A stretch of DNA of 64,000 nucleotides from Pseudoxanthomonas suwonensis (GCF_010093235.1 NZ_PDWP01000019.1:18299-82298); one strand, 5' to 3'. Shown: positions 53,093 through 62,722, numbered from the stretch's first letter. Numbers and translations are program-made. The notes: generated by a model not told the origin, from the letters alone.

Positions 53093-54735
53093 CCAGGCAC
53101 TCCGGCGGGCAGCGGCGGCGCGGCGATGCCGACGTTCCAGTGCCAGGGCTGGCCGCCCTGCGCGCGGCGGCGGCACACCACCTGCTCCACGAGTTCGTAC
53201 ATGCCCGGCATCAGCTTTTCGCCGGGCACCGGCGCGCCGTCGAAGGCCATATAGGCGCGCACCCGGCCATAGGGCTGCCACGCCGGCTGGCCGGCGGCGA
53301 CTGGCTGGCCGCTGCGCGCGAACGAGGCCCAGTAGCCCGACATCGCCGCGGTCAGCGCCCGCTCGCCGTCGGAGTCCGGTGCCTTCGGCCACAGCGGCGG
53401 GGTGCGGTCGTGGCTGGCGAACACGTACGGCAGCTCGGCGGCGTGGAATGCGTGCAGGCCGGCGTCGCTGGCGGCCGGGTAACCGTGGTTGAAGTAGTAC
53501 AGGTACGACGGCAGGCCCAGTTCGGCCTGCTTGCGTACCAGCCGCTCGGCGGTCCAGCCGTACAGCGCGTCGCGGGTGGTGGCCAGCATCGCCGCGTCGA
53601 GGTTGGTTGCCGGGTAACGCTCGAGCATCGCCTCGGCCAGGTCGCCGTAGGCGGCACGGATCGCCGCCTCGTAGGTCGCGGCATCGGCCGGCTTCGGCGG
53701 CAGCAGGAAGCGCAGCGACCGGATCTCGCCCTCGTTGAAGCCGGCCAGGATCGGCACCGGCGCCTGCTGGCCGCGGTCGAAGACCTCGACCAGCTGCGCC
53801 GGCAGCACCTTGCCGTCGACGTTGCCGAACGGCAGGAAACCGGACATTGCCGCCTTCACCGTCAGCTCCTGCGGGTCCATGGCACGGAGCCGCGGCAGGC
53901 CGCGCACGCCGAGCTTGCGGCCCAGCTCCAGGCCCGACTCCTCGGCCGCGGGCATGCCATGCGCGGCCTCGCGCAGCGCCGGCGTGGTGATCATGTACGC
54001 ACTCTGGGCGATGGCCTTGTGGAACAGGCCGCGCGCCGGCGGTGCGGCCATCAGGTACATCACGCTCAGCGCGCCGGCCGACTCGCCGGCGATGGTGACG
54101 TTGCCTGGATCGCCGCCGAACGCGGCGATGTTGCGCCGGACCCAGCGCAGCGCCTCGATCTGGTCGAGCAGGCCGTAGTTGCCGGACACGCCGTCTGCCG
54201 ACTCGGCGCCCAGGTCCGGATGGGCCAGGTAGCCGAGCACGCCAAGGCGGTAGTTGATGCTCACCACCACCATGCCCTGCGCGGCCAGGCGCGCGCCGTC
54301 GTACATCGGCTCGCGGCTGGAGCCGGCGACCAGCGAACCGCCGTGGATCCACACGAACACCGGCGCGTCCTTCGCCTCGGCCGGCGTCCAGATGTTGAGC
54401 GACAGGCAGTCCTCGCTGGTCGGCAGGGCGTCGCCTGGCGAGTAGATGCTGCCGGGGCGCGGCGGCGGCTGCACGCAGGCCGGGCCGAAGCGGGTGGCCT
54501 CGCGGGTGCCCTTCCAGGGTTTGGCCGGCACCGGCGCGCGCCAGCGCAGCTGCTTCACCGGCGGCTCGGCGTAGGGAATGCCAAGGAAGGCATGGATGCC
54601 GCCGTCGAGCGCCTCGCCCCGGAGCGCGCCGACGGGGGCGTGGACGACCGGCCCCTGGGACCACGCCGCACCCGGAAGCGCGGCACAGCCCAGGACCGCG
54701 GACACGACCAGAGAGCGGAAGGTGGATCGGGTCAC
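53083..54735 (-). CDS. Secreted carboxylesterase (type B family)
   Basis: 550 aa alpha/beta hydrolase of the cholinesterase/type-B carboxylesterase family. A signal peptide (about 26 residues) ends GAAWSQ. Family motifs are FLGIPYAEPPV, EDCLSLNIWTP, the oxyanion HGGSLVAGS, and the nucleophile in VTIAGESAGALSVMY. The Glu region and His (YYFNHGYP with the later FHAAELPYVF) complete the triad. The start is GTG at 54735, overlapping the stop of the MFS gene (GTGA). It likely hydrolyses an ester in the periplasm before ligation to CoA. Confidence 0.93.
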   Translation of the reverse strand: MTRSTFRSLVVSAVLGCAALPGAAWSQGPVVHAPVGALRGEALDGGIHAFLGIPYAEPPVKQLRWRAPVPAKPWKGTREATRFGPACVQPPPRPGSIYSPGDALPTSEDCLSLNIWTPAEAKDAPVFVWIHGGSLVAGSSREPMYDGARLAAQGMVVVSINYRLGVLGYLAHPDLGAESADGVSGNYGLLDQIEALRWVRRNIAAFGGDPGNVTIAGESAGALSVMYLMAAPPARGLFHKAIAQSAYMITTPALREAAHGMPAAEESGLELGRKLGVRGLPRLRAMDPQELTVKAAMSGFLPFGNVDGKVLPAQLVEVFDRGQQAPVPILAGFNEGEIRSLRFLLPPKPADAATYEAAIRAAYGDLAEAMLERYPATNLDAAMLATTRDALYGWTAERLVRKQAELGLPSYLYYFNHGYPAASDAGLHAFHAAELPYVFASHDRTPPLWPKAPDSDGERALTAAMSGYWASFARSGQPVAAGQPAWQPYGRVRAYMAFDGAPVPGEKLMPGMYELVEQVVCRRRAQGGQPWHWNVGIAAPPLPAGVPGCP

Positions 54736-56054
54736 GGGGTGGTCTCCTGCGAAGCCTGGAGTCGGATGGTGCGCGCCAGCCGCAGGAACATGCCCACCGC
54801 CAGCAGGTAGAACGGGATCAGGGTGTAGAACGCCATCTGCAGCGAGTTGTCCGGGTGGCTGGCGCGGAAGAAGTCGCTGACCATGCCCAGGTAGGCCGGG
54901 CCGAGGCCCAGGCCGATCAGGTTCATCACCAGCAGCAGCAGCGCCCCGGAGAGCACGCGCTGGTTCGGTCGCACTTCCTCCTGCACCAGGGTCACCGCCG
55001 GCGACAGGTAGAAGTAGTTCAGTCCGGTCGGCAGCAACAGGAAGGCCAGCGCCAGCGGCCAGCGGTCGGCCCACACGAACAGGGCGAACAGCGGCATCGC
55101 AAGGGCGAGGCCTGCGGCCGGCAGGTAGGCGTAGGCGGTCTTCGACTTCCGTGACAGACGGTCGATCAGGCGACCGGAGGCGAACATGCCGGCGCAGATG
55201 CCGGTGCCGATCACCACCGCGTACCACACCGCCACCTGCTCCAGCGCCATGCCCTTCTCGCGCATCAGGAACAGCACGGTGAAGTTGAGCACCGCATAGG
55301 TGATGAACTGGGTCGCGCCGCAGGCCAGGGCCATGCCGCGCAGCACCGGGTTGGCGAAATACTCGCGGCAGGTAAGCCAGAAGGGGGGCGCCGGCTCGGC
55401 GGCGGCGGCAACCGCCCCCGGCGCGGCATCCAGGCCCCCCTTCCGGGGCTCCCGCACCACCAGCCAGACCACCAGCGCGGTGACGATGCCGACCACGCCT
55501 ACCCAGATGAAGGCCAGCCGCCAGGAATACGCCGCCGCGATCGATGCGCCGAAGGCCACGCCCAGCGCCTGCCCGATCGGCGGGCCGAGGTTGAACAGGC
55601 TCAGCGCGGTTCCGCGCATGCCCGGCGGGAAATAGTCGGAAATGATCGCGTAGGACGGCGGCACGCCGCCGGCCTCGCCGACGCCGACGGTCATCCGCGC
55701 CAGCGCCAGCTGCGGATACGAGGAGGCCATGCCGCAGGCGGCGGTGGCCGCGCTCCACAACGCGCAGGAGAACGCCAGCACCCGCACCCGGTTGGTGCGG
55801 TCGGCCAGCCAGCCGACCGGGATCGCCAGGATGCAGTAGAACATCGCGAAGTACAGGCCGCCGATCAGGCCAAGCTGGGAGTCGGTGACCCCCAGTTCGT
55901 CCTGGATGGGCTTGGCCAGGATCGACAGCAGCTGCCTGTCGAGGAAGTTCAGCACGTAGACCAGGCACAGGATCGCCAGCACGATCCATGCCCGCGCGCC
56001 CGGGCGCGCGTGCTGCGCGCCGGGCATCGCCTGGCTGGCCGGAAGCGCGGCCAT
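54732..56054 (-). CDS. MFS transporter (Spinster-like)
   Basis: 440 aa permease with 12 predicted spans. The first is WIVLAILCLVYVLNFLDRQL with the family mark LNFLDRQLLSIL; loop 2-3 has GWLADRTNRVR, and GVGEAGGVPPSYAIISDYFP lies in span 5. This sequence family (Spinster homologues, ACS-like) moves organic acids and lipids. Its ATG overlaps the stop codon of the TonB-dependent receptor gene (TGATG) and its stop overlaps the esterase start, so it is a tightly coupled member of the cluster. Confidence 0.93.
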   Translation of the reverse strand: MAALPASQAMPGAQHARPGARAWIVLAILCLVYVLNFLDRQLLSILAKPIQDELGVTDSQLGLIGGLYFAMFYCILAIPVGWLADRTNRVRVLAFSCALWSAATAACGMASSYPQLALARMTVGVGEAGGVPPSYAIISDYFPPGMRGTALSLFNLGPPIGQALGVAFGASIAAAYSWRLAFIWVGVVGIVTALVVWLVVREPRKGGLDAAPGAVAAAAEPAPPFWLTCREYFANPVLRGMALACGATQFITYAVLNFTVLFLMREKGMALEQVAVWYAVVIGTGICAGMFASGRLIDRLSRKSKTAYAYLPAAGLALAMPLFALFVWADRWPLALAFLLLPTGLNYFYLSPAVTLVQEEVRPNQRVLSGALLLLVMNLIGLGLGPAYLGMVSDFFRASHPDNSLQMAFYTLIPFYLLAVGMFLRLARTIRLQASQETTP

Positions 56055-58341
56055 CAGAACCGGTACCCCACGCGCACGCCGACGGTGCGCGGCCGCACCA
56101 GCGCGTATCGGCCGTCGAGGAACGCCTCCGGATGCACGTAGGTCACCGAACGGTCGTCGAACAGGTTCTCCACGTACAGGCCCACCGTGTAGTGGTCGAA
56201 CGCGGCGGCGACGTTGGCGTTCACCACGGTATACGCGTCGGTGTAGTCGAAGGTCGGGCTGACCACGCCCGGCTGGCCGGGCACGTACTGGAACTGGCCG
56301 GGGAAGTCGCCGACGTGGACGATCGCCAGCGAGGCATTGCCTTCCGAGCCGCGGATGAAGTCGAAGCGGTAGCTGGTGACGAGCGAGGCGCTGAACTCCG
56401 GCGCGGCCAGGCGCGCGCCGAGGACAGTGCCGGAAATCGCCGCCTCCTGCGGGGTCAGTTCATCGACCCTGGCGCGGTTGAACGAGCCGTTCAGCGCGAT
56501 CGTCCAGTCCATGTTCGGCATGGCCATCAGCTCGAACTCCAGGCCACGGCTGTAGGCCCCGCCGATGTTGGTGGCGAACTGGACCTGGTCGGAGACGCGG
56601 TTGGCCTGCACCTGGATGTCGTTCCAGTCGACGTAGTACAGCGCCAGGTTGGCGGCCAGGCGGCCGTCGAGCCAGCTGCCCTTCATGCCCAGCTCGTAGT
56701 TGATGAGCTTGTCCGAGTCGGCGCCGTAGGGGATGACCAGGTCGTCCGGGTCGATGGTGCTGACCGATCCGGCGCGGGCATTGACCACCGGCGCGCGGAA
56801 GCCGGTGGCGACCGCAGCGTAGGTAGTGACCGACGGCACCGGGCGCCAGGAAGCGCTGAGCCGGTACGACGGGCCGGTTTCCCGTGCCTTCGCGCCGGTG
56901 GCGGCCTCGACCGGGGTGATCGTGAGCGGGCCGCCGGGGATGCCGAAGAAGGCGTACAGGTAGGCCTGGGTGAGGTAGTCGCTGTTGTAGCCGCCGGCGC
57001 CGGTGAAGGCCTGGGCCTGGGTGCTGCCGTAGCGCAGGCCCAGGGTGGCCCAGAAGTCGTCGTTGAAGTGGTAGGTCAACTGGCCGAACAGCGCCTGCTC
57101 CTTTGACACGTCGGTGCTGAGGAAGCGCAGGTAGTACTCGTCCGGCAGCCCGGTGATGCCGCTGCGCTGCAGGAATTCCTCGTTGGAGCGGTAGCCGAAG
57201 TGGACGTCGCGGTCGCGCTTGAAGTGGAAGCCGCCGAGCACCCACTCGAACCGGCCGCCGGTGTCGGACACCAGGCGCACTTCCTGGACGAAGGTCTTGC
57301 TGTTGAACGGCGCGTCCAGGGCGAAGGCGAAGGCCTGGCCGTAGGTGCCGGCCAGGTCCACGTTGAACGCCGCGTCGTAGTCCGACCAGGTCGAGGAGCT
57401 GGTCAGGTGGGCGCCGTCGAACTGGTAGTCCAGGGTCAGGTTGTAGTTGTCCATCGTCCCGTTGAACATGTCGGGACGGTCGGAGTAGCGCTTGTCCCGG
57501 CCGAGGTCGGGGTTGGTCAGCGAAGAATCCTCCGGCGTGCTCTCCTCGCGCGACAGGCGCACCTGCGCGGCGAAGCGGTCGGTCGGCTCCCACAGCAGGG
57601 TGGCGCGGCCGCCCCAGGCCTTGAGCAGTTGGCGTCCCTGACGCCGGTGCCGAGGTTGTCGACGTAGCCGTCCTCGTTGCGCGAGAAGCCGACCACGCGC
57701 AGCGCCATGGTGTCCTGCGCCAGCGGGATGTTGACCATCGCGTTGTAGCGCTGGCGCAGCGAGCTGGAGCCGGTCATGCCGACGTCGGCCAGGAACGAGG
57801 CGTCGAAGGCGTTGGGATCGGGCGCGTGGGTCAGGATGCGCAGCGCGCCGGCCAGCGAGCCGGAGCCGAACAGCGTGCCCTGCGGGCCGCGCAGGAACTC
57901 GATGCGCTCGACGTCGTACAGGCTCGGGTCGAGCACGGTCGAGTTGCCGTTGGCCGAGATCGGCAGTTCGTCGATGTAGATCGCCACCGTGCTCTGCAGG
58001 TTGGCGTTGTAGCCGTTGGTGGCGATGCCGCGGGCGGTGAAGTTGTTGAAGTTCGCGCTGGGGCGGTTGAGCACCACGCCCGGGGTTTCATGGGCCAGGC
58101 CCTCGTAGCCGACGATGCCCTTGGCATCGAGCTGTTCCTGGCCGAGCACGGTCACGCTCAGCGGCACGTCCTGCAGCTTTTCGCTGCGGCGGGTCGCGGT
58201 GACCACGATGGCGTCCAGTTCCTGGGCGCCTCCAGGCTGGGACCGCGATTCCAGCGCCTGGCTGGTGGCCTGCGCCAGGGCGGAAACAGGTAAAGCGAGC
58301 AACGTTGCAACGTATGCGGACGCGATCAGACGACTTGCCAT
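56054..58341 (-). pseudogene. TonB-dependent receptor, interrupted by a one-base frameshift
   Basis: Outer-membrane receptor for TonB-driven import. The 5' part encodes a signal peptide (MASRLIASAYVATLLALPVS), the plug domain and first barrel strands (LDAIVVTATRRSEKLQDVPL, RIEFLRGPQGTLFGSGSL), up to GYVDNLGTGVRDAN around residue 238. There the frame fails. The rest of the barrel (LLKAWGGRATLLWEPTDRFA, then to VGVRVGYRF at the end) is intact in the next frame. At 57628-57630 one base appears to be missing between GCC and CTG. Restoring it gives 762 aa, a normal length. The start ATG has GGGAGGGG upstream. As first gene of the cluster it probably imports the ester degraded by the downstream enzymes. 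Confidence 0.88.
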
Positions 58342-58389
58342 GCGGATCCCCTCCCAAGGATTGCCGGTTAAGCACGAAAGCGTGCCCGG

Positions 58390-58418
58390 ATACTGCAAGG
58401 CGGGGAGGGTGGTGTCAA
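58390..58418 (-). promoter_or_regulatory. Sigma-70 promoter of the seven-gene cluster
   Basis: Minus-strand TTGACA (58413-58418), 17-base spacer, CAGTAT (58390-58395), 50-80 bases upstream of the receptor start. A loose inverted pair TCAC-N6-GTGA lies at 58426-58439 just upstream. The remaining 200 bases up to purU hold nothing I recognise. Confidence 0.5.
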
Positions 58419-58646
58419 CACTCACTCACGATTGTGTGAATATTTTTCCCTGCGCGGAAACCGCTTCTGGATCAGGGGCTTGCTGCTGCATTGCGACAAT
58501 CCGAAGGCGTCCGGTAGCGCCCGCGCAGGCGCGCCCGATACGCACGCATGCGTACGGCATGGCGCTCGGGACTCGATGGGAACGCATGCCGGCGACGTCA
58601 GCACGGGGCGGACGTCCTGGCCGGCATCAGGAAGGCTGCGCCGGCT

Positions 58647-59498
58647 TCAGCGGAAGACGACGGTCTTGTGGCCGTTGAGCAGGATGCGGTGCTCGACATG
58701 GCGACGCACCGCGCGCGCCAGCACCTGCGATTCGATGTCGCTGCCCACCCGGACCAGGTCGCGCGGGGTCATGGCGTGGTCCACGCGGGCCACGTCCTGC
58801 TCGATGATCGGGCCCTCGTCCAGGTCCGGGGTGACGTAGTGCGCGGTGGCGCCGATGATCTTGACCCCGCGCGCGTGCGCCTGGTGGTACGGCTGGGCGC
58901 CCTTGAAGCTGGGCAGGAAGCTGTGGTGGATGTTGATCGCGCGACCGGCAAGGGCCTCGCACAGGCGCGGCGACAGGATCTGCATGTAGCGCGCCAGCAC
59001 CACCAGGTCGACCTGTTCGCGCTCGACCAGTTCCAGGATCGCCTGCTCCTGTTCCGCACGGTTGGACGCATCCACCGGAAGGTGGTGGAACGGCACGCCG
59101 TAGGAAGCCGACAGCGCGGCGAAGTCCGGGTGGTTGGACGCCACCGCTGCAATGTCCACGTGCAGCTGCCCGCTATGGGCGCGGAACAGCAGGTCGTTGA
59201 GGCAGTGGCCCTGCCTGCTGACCAGCACCAGCAGGCGCGCGCGGCGACGCGCGTCGTGGATCTGCCAGTCCATGCCGAACTCGGCAGCCAGGCTGGCGAA
59301 GCGTTCCTGCAGGGCCTCGAGGGTCTCCTGGGCGGGTAGTTCGAAATGCACGCGCAGGAAGAAGCGGCCGGTCTCCTCGTCGCCGAACTGCTGGGCGTCG
59401 ATGATGTTGCAGCCCTGGCCGAACAGCAGGCCGGACACGCGGTAGACGATGCCGGTACGGTCCGGGCAGGAAAGGGCGAGGATGTAGTCGTGGCGCAT
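58647..59498 (-). CDS. purU: Formyltetrahydrofolate deformylase
   Basis: 283 aa enzyme hydrolysing 10-formyltetrahydrofolate to formate and tetrahydrofolate, balancing one-carbon pools. The N-terminal ACT domain (YILALSCPDRTGIVYRVSGL) responds to glycine and methionine in relatives. The catalytic domain has LLVLVSRQGHCLNDLLFRAH, VVLARYMQILSP, the active-site NIHHSFLPSFKGAQPYHQ and the Asp in TPDLDEGPIIEQDV. Length and order match the family. Confidence 0.95.
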   Translation of the reverse strand: MRHDYILALSCPDRTGIVYRVSGLLFGQGCNIIDAQQFGDEETGRFFLRVHFELPAQETLEALQERFASLAAEFGMDWQIHDARRRARLLVLVSRQGHCLNDLLFRAHSGQLHVDIAAVASNHPDFAALSASYGVPFHHLPVDASNRAEQEQAILELVEREQVDLVVLARYMQILSPRLCEALAGRAINIHHSFLPSFKGAQPYHQAHARGVKIIGATAHYVTPDLDEGPIIEQDVARVDHAMTPRDLVRVGSDIESQVLARAVRRHVEHRILLNGHKTVVFR

Positions 59499-59566
59499 AG
59501 GCGCGCCATGGTATGCGAGCGGCGGCCGCTGCGCGCGGCCGTTGCAGCTGTTACCGCCGGCTCGGC

Positions 59567-60661
59567 TCAGGCGAACAGGCCGCGCACCCCGTGCGGCTCG
59601 CAGCGCCGGTACTGCGGTGGGCCCTTCACCTTCGCGCCCAGCTCGGCGGCGGCGTGCCAGGGCCAGCGCGGGTCGTAGAGGATGCCGCGGGCCAGGGCGA
59701 CCGCATCGGCCTGGCCGCCGGCGACGATGTCCTCGGCCTGGCGTGCCCCGGTGATCAGGCCCACCGCGATCACCGGCATCCGCACCTGTTCGCGGATCGC
59801 CGCGGCGAACGGCACCTGGTAGCCCGGAGCGGCGGCGATCTGCTGGCGCGGATCCAGGCCGCCGCTGGAGACATGGATGAAGTGGCAGCCGCGCGCATCC
59901 AGCTCGCGCGCCAGGGAGATGCTCTGCTGCAGGTCCCAGCCGCCTTCGACCCAGTCCGTGGCCGAGATGCGCACGCCCACCGCCACCCGCTCCGGCACCG
60001 CCGCGCGTACCGCGTCGAATATCCGCAGCGGCAGGCGCATGCGGTTCTCGAGGCTGCCGCCGTATTGGTCGTCGCGCTGGTTGGACAGCGGCGACAGGAA
60101 CTGGTGCAGCAGGTAGCCATGCGCGCCGTGGATCTCGACCAGGTCCAGGCCGATGCGCGCGGCGCGCCTGGCGGATTCGACGAAGGCCTCGACCAGGGCG
60201 TCGATGGCGGCCTCATCCAGCACCTGCGGCGCCGGGTATCCGCTGTCGAACGGCAGCGCCGACGCCGACACGGTGGTCCAGCCTTCCGGCTCGCCGGCGG
60301 CGATCGGACCACCCCCCTCCCACGGCCGGGCGGTGGAGGCCTTGCGCCCGGCATGGGCCAGCTGGATGCCCAGCGGCATCGGTGCCCAGCGCCGCAGCGA
60401 GGCCACCAGCGCGGCCAGCGCCGCTTCCTGGTCGTCGTTCCACAGCCCCAGGTCGGCATGGGTGATGCGGCCGTTGGCCTGCACCGCGGTGGCCTCCAGG
60501 ATCAGCAGGCCTGCGCCGGACAGGGCCAGGTGGCCAAGATGGATGCGGTGCCAGTCGGAGACCACGCCCTCGTGCGCCGAGTACTGGCACATGGGCGCGA
60601 TGACGATGCGGTTGGACAGTTGCAGGGGACCGAGGTGGAGCGGCGAGAACAGCTGGCTCAT
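59567..60661 (-). CDS. NADH:flavin oxidoreductase (old yellow enzyme, YqjM/XenA type)
   Basis: 364 aa FMN enzyme reducing activated C=C bonds. The N-terminal MSQLFSPLHLGPLQLSNRIV is typical. The active-site Cys appears in IVIAPMCQYSA, and the residues around ILEATAVQANGRIT and GIQLAHAGRKA bind FMN. The pair VEIHGAHGYLLHQFLSPLSN marks the nucleotide-binding His region. It matches the thermophilic-like YqjM class. The start at 60661 (MSQLF) is preferred over an ATG at 60703, whose extra residues are non-homologous. Substrate unknown. Confidence 0.93.
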   Translation of the reverse strand: MSQLFSPLHLGPLQLSNRIVIAPMCQYSAHEGVVSDWHRIHLGHLALSGAGLLILEATAVQANGRITHADLGLWNDDQEAALAALVASLRRWAPMPLGIQLAHAGRKASTARPWEGGGPIAAGEPEGWTTVSASALPFDSGYPAPQVLDEAAIDALVEAFVESARRAARIGLDLVEIHGAHGYLLHQFLSPLSNQRDDQYGGSLENRMRLPLRIFDAVRAAVPERVAVGVRISATDWVEGGWDLQQSISLARELDARGCHFIHVSSGGLDPRQQIAAAPGYQVPFAAAIREQVRMPVIAVGLITGARQAEDIVAGGQADAVALARGILYDPRWPWHAAAELGAKVKGPPQYRRCEPHGVRGLFA

Positions 60662-60756
60662 GGCGGGTGGGTCCGGGCGGGACCCGCATTGCAGCGCCGC
60701 CATGGCACGGCTTCAAGGCCGTGGCTGGATCGCAGCATCGCACTCGACGTCACGCC

Positions 60757-61614
60757 CTACCCGCTACCCGCCAGTCCAGGCAGCACCTGCACGCAATCGG
60801 CCTCGAGCTTGAGCATGGCGAGGTCGTCGGCGCGGGTGCGGCCGCGGTTGAGGATTGCCACCGGGATCCCGGCCTCGGCCGCCATCCGCGCGAAGCGGAA
60901 GCCGGACCAGACCATCAGCGACGAGCCGACCACCAGCATCGCGTCGCTGGCGTGCAGGGCGGCGGTGGCCTCCTCTACCCGCGCCCGCGGCACGCTTTCG
61001 ACGAAGAACACCACGTCGGGCTTGAGCCTGCCGCCGCAGGCCGGGCAGTCCGGCACGTCGAAGCCGGCGAAGTCCACGCCCTCCAGGTCGGCGTCGCCGT
61101 CGGGCGCCACCGTGGCCAGGTGGGCGTCCCAGCCGGGATTGCGCTCCAGCAGCTGTCGCTGGAAGCCTTCGCGCGGCAGGCGCAGGCCACAGCCCAGGCA
61201 CGCGACCTGGTCCAGGCGGCCGTGCAGGTCGATCACTCCGGTGGAGCCGGCACGCTGGTGCAGGCCGTCCACGTTCTGGGTCAGCAGCCGCGACACCCGA
61301 CCCAGCCGCTGCAGCATCGCCAGCGCGTGGTGCGCGGCATTGGGCCGGGCCGCGGCGAACGGCCCCCAGCCGGCCAGGCTGCGCGCCCAGTAGCGACGCC
61401 GGGTGAGGTCGTTGCCGGTGAAGGCCTGGAAGGTGATAGGCGGTACCCGCTTCCAGCCGCCGTCGGCGTCGCGGTAGTCCGGAATGCCCGAGCCGGTACT
61501 GATGCCGGCGCCGGTCAGCACGAACAGGCGCCTGTGTCGGGCGATGAAGTCGCCCAGCGCCGCTTCCGGTCGGGCGGCAGGCACGGGGAGCGGGGCTGGC
61601 AGGGAAGCGTGCAT
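60757..61614 (-). CDS. NAD-dependent protein deacylase (sirtuin)
   Basis: 285 aa Sir2-family enzyme consuming NAD+ to remove acyl groups from lysines, releasing nicotinamide. Motifs: FVLTGAGISTGSGIPDYRD for NAD binding, LTQNVDGLHQRAGSTGVIDLHG with the catalytic His, and the zinc tetrad CLGC and CPAC. The later GGRLKPDVVFFVESVPRARV and VVGSSLMVWSGFR are conserved. The start at 61614 gives a normal N terminus; other in-frame ATGs further upstream extend into the aldolase control region. A nicotinamidase gene lies 1.1 kb away on the other strand. Confidence 0.93.
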   Translation of the reverse strand: MHASLPAPLPVPAARPEAALGDFIARHRRLFVLTGAGISTGSGIPDYRDADGGWKRVPPITFQAFTGNDLTRRRYWARSLAGWGPFAAARPNAAHHALAMLQRLGRVSRLLTQNVDGLHQRAGSTGVIDLHGRLDQVACLGCGLRLPREGFQRQLLERNPGWDAHLATVAPDGDADLEGVDFAGFDVPDCPACGGRLKPDVVFFVESVPRARVEEATAALHASDAMLVVGSSLMVWSGFRFARMAAEAGIPVAILNRGRTRADDLAMLKLEADCVQVLPGLAGSG

Positions 61615-61704
61615 CGGCAGGAGGACGGGTGGCGAGGCGGGGAAACCGGGCGTCGCCGACATGTTGCACGAGATCGACCACATGTCGGCGTGGAGGGCCG
61701 CGGC

Positions 61705-61718
61705 TGACAGCGTTGTCT
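61705..61718. promoter_or_regulatory. LacI-like operator upstream of the aldolase gene
   Basis: TGACAGCGTTGTCT, one base different from the site at 40579 upstream of the symporter gene. It lies 75-88 bases before the aldolase GTG. A regulator shared with the glucoside locus is possible, but no clear -35/-10 pair was found here. Confidence 0.55.
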
Positions 61719-61792
61719 GGCTCCGGCGGTACATCGTCCTTACACCCGTGGAGCTAAGATCGGCGGCCCCCAAACCTGCCAAGGGAACAGCC

Positions 61793-62683
61793 GTGACCAT
61801 CAACAGCGAACAGCGTGACCGCATTGCTTCCGGCCAGGGTTTCATCGCCGCGCTCGACCAGAGCGGCGGCAGCACGCCCAAGGCGCTGAAGCTCTACGGC
61901 ATCGACGAGTCGGCCTATGCCAACGACGCCGAGATGTTCGCCCTGGTCCACCGCATGCGCGAGCGCATCGTCACCAGCCCGGCCTTCGACGGCCGCATCC
62001 TCGGCGCCATCCTGTTCGAACGCACCCTGGACGACAGCTTCGCCGGCCAGGAGGCCGCGCGCTTCCTGTGGGAGCAGAAGAAGGTCGTGCCGTTCCTGAA
62101 GATCGACAAGGGCCTGGCGGACGAGGAAGGCGGCGTGCAGCTGCTCAAGCCGATCCCGGGCCTGGAGGACCTGCTTGCGCGGGCCAAGGCCAAGGGCGTG
62201 TTCGGCACCAAGGAACGCTCGGTGATCAAGGCCAACAACGCCGCCGGCATCGCCGCCGTGCTGGACCAGCAGTTCGAGCTGGCGCGCAAGGTGCTGGCCG
62301 CCGGCCTGGTGCCGATCATCGAACCGGAAGTGGACATCAAGGCCGCCGACAAGGAGGCGATCGAGACTGAGCTCAAGCGCGGCCTGCTCGAGCGCCTGGA
62401 CACGATCGACGCCTCCACCCCGGTGATGCTCAAACTGACCCTGCCCAGCCTCGATGGCTATTTCGCCGAGCTGGTGGAGCATCCGTCGGTGCTGAGGGTC
62501 GTGGCCCTGTCCGGCGGCTACAGCCGCGAGGAGGCCAACGCCAAGCTTGCCCGCAACCCGGGCGTGATCGCCAGCTTCAGCCGCGCCCTGACCGAGGGCC
62601 TGGGCGCGCAGCAGAGCGACGAGGAATTCAACAAGGCCCTCGACGCCTCGATCGAATCGATCTACCGCGCCTCGATCGCCTGA
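61793..62683 (+). CDS. fda: Fructose-bisphosphate aldolase class I
   Basis: 296 aa Schiff-base aldolase that cleaves fructose-1,6-bisphosphate, of the small bacterial class I type. Motifs: GQGFIAALDQSGGSTPKAL, LGAILFERTLDDSFAG, VVPFLKIDKGLADEEGGVQ, VIKANNAAGIAAVLDQQF, PIIEPEVDI and the C-terminal half with VMLKLTLPS and VVALSGGYSREEANAKLA. The start is GTG at 61793 with AAGGGAA nine bases upstream. A LacI-like operator is upstream, suggesting carbon-source control. Confidence 0.94.
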   Translation: MTINSEQRDRIASGQGFIAALDQSGGSTPKALKLYGIDESAYANDAEMFALVHRMRERIVTSPAFDGRILGAILFERTLDDSFAGQEAARFLWEQKKVVPFLKIDKGLADEEGGVQLLKPIPGLEDLLARAKAKGVFGTKERSVIKANNAAGIAAVLDQQFELARKVLAAGLVPIIEPEVDIKAADKEAIETELKRGLLERLDTIDASTPVMLKLTLPSLDGYFAELVEHPSVLRVVALSGGYSREEANAKLARNPGVIASFSRALTEGLGAQQSDEEFNKALDASIESIYRASIA

Positions 62684-62696
62684 TCGCCGCGCGCAG

Positions 62697-62722
62697 GCGG
62701 ATGCCACCCACCGGGCATCCGC
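62697..62722 (+). terminator. Hairpin after the aldolase gene
   Basis: Perfect 9-bp arms GCGGATGCC / GGCATCCGC with an 8-base loop, followed by a second hairpin (GGAGGCC / GGCCTCC at 62732-62762). Neither has a T tract. Termination is likely but not certain. Confidence 0.45.

Noticed and set aside
61740..61760. TTACAC and TAAGAT as an aldolase promoter
   Set aside because: The spacer is only nine bases, too short for a sigma-70 promoter.
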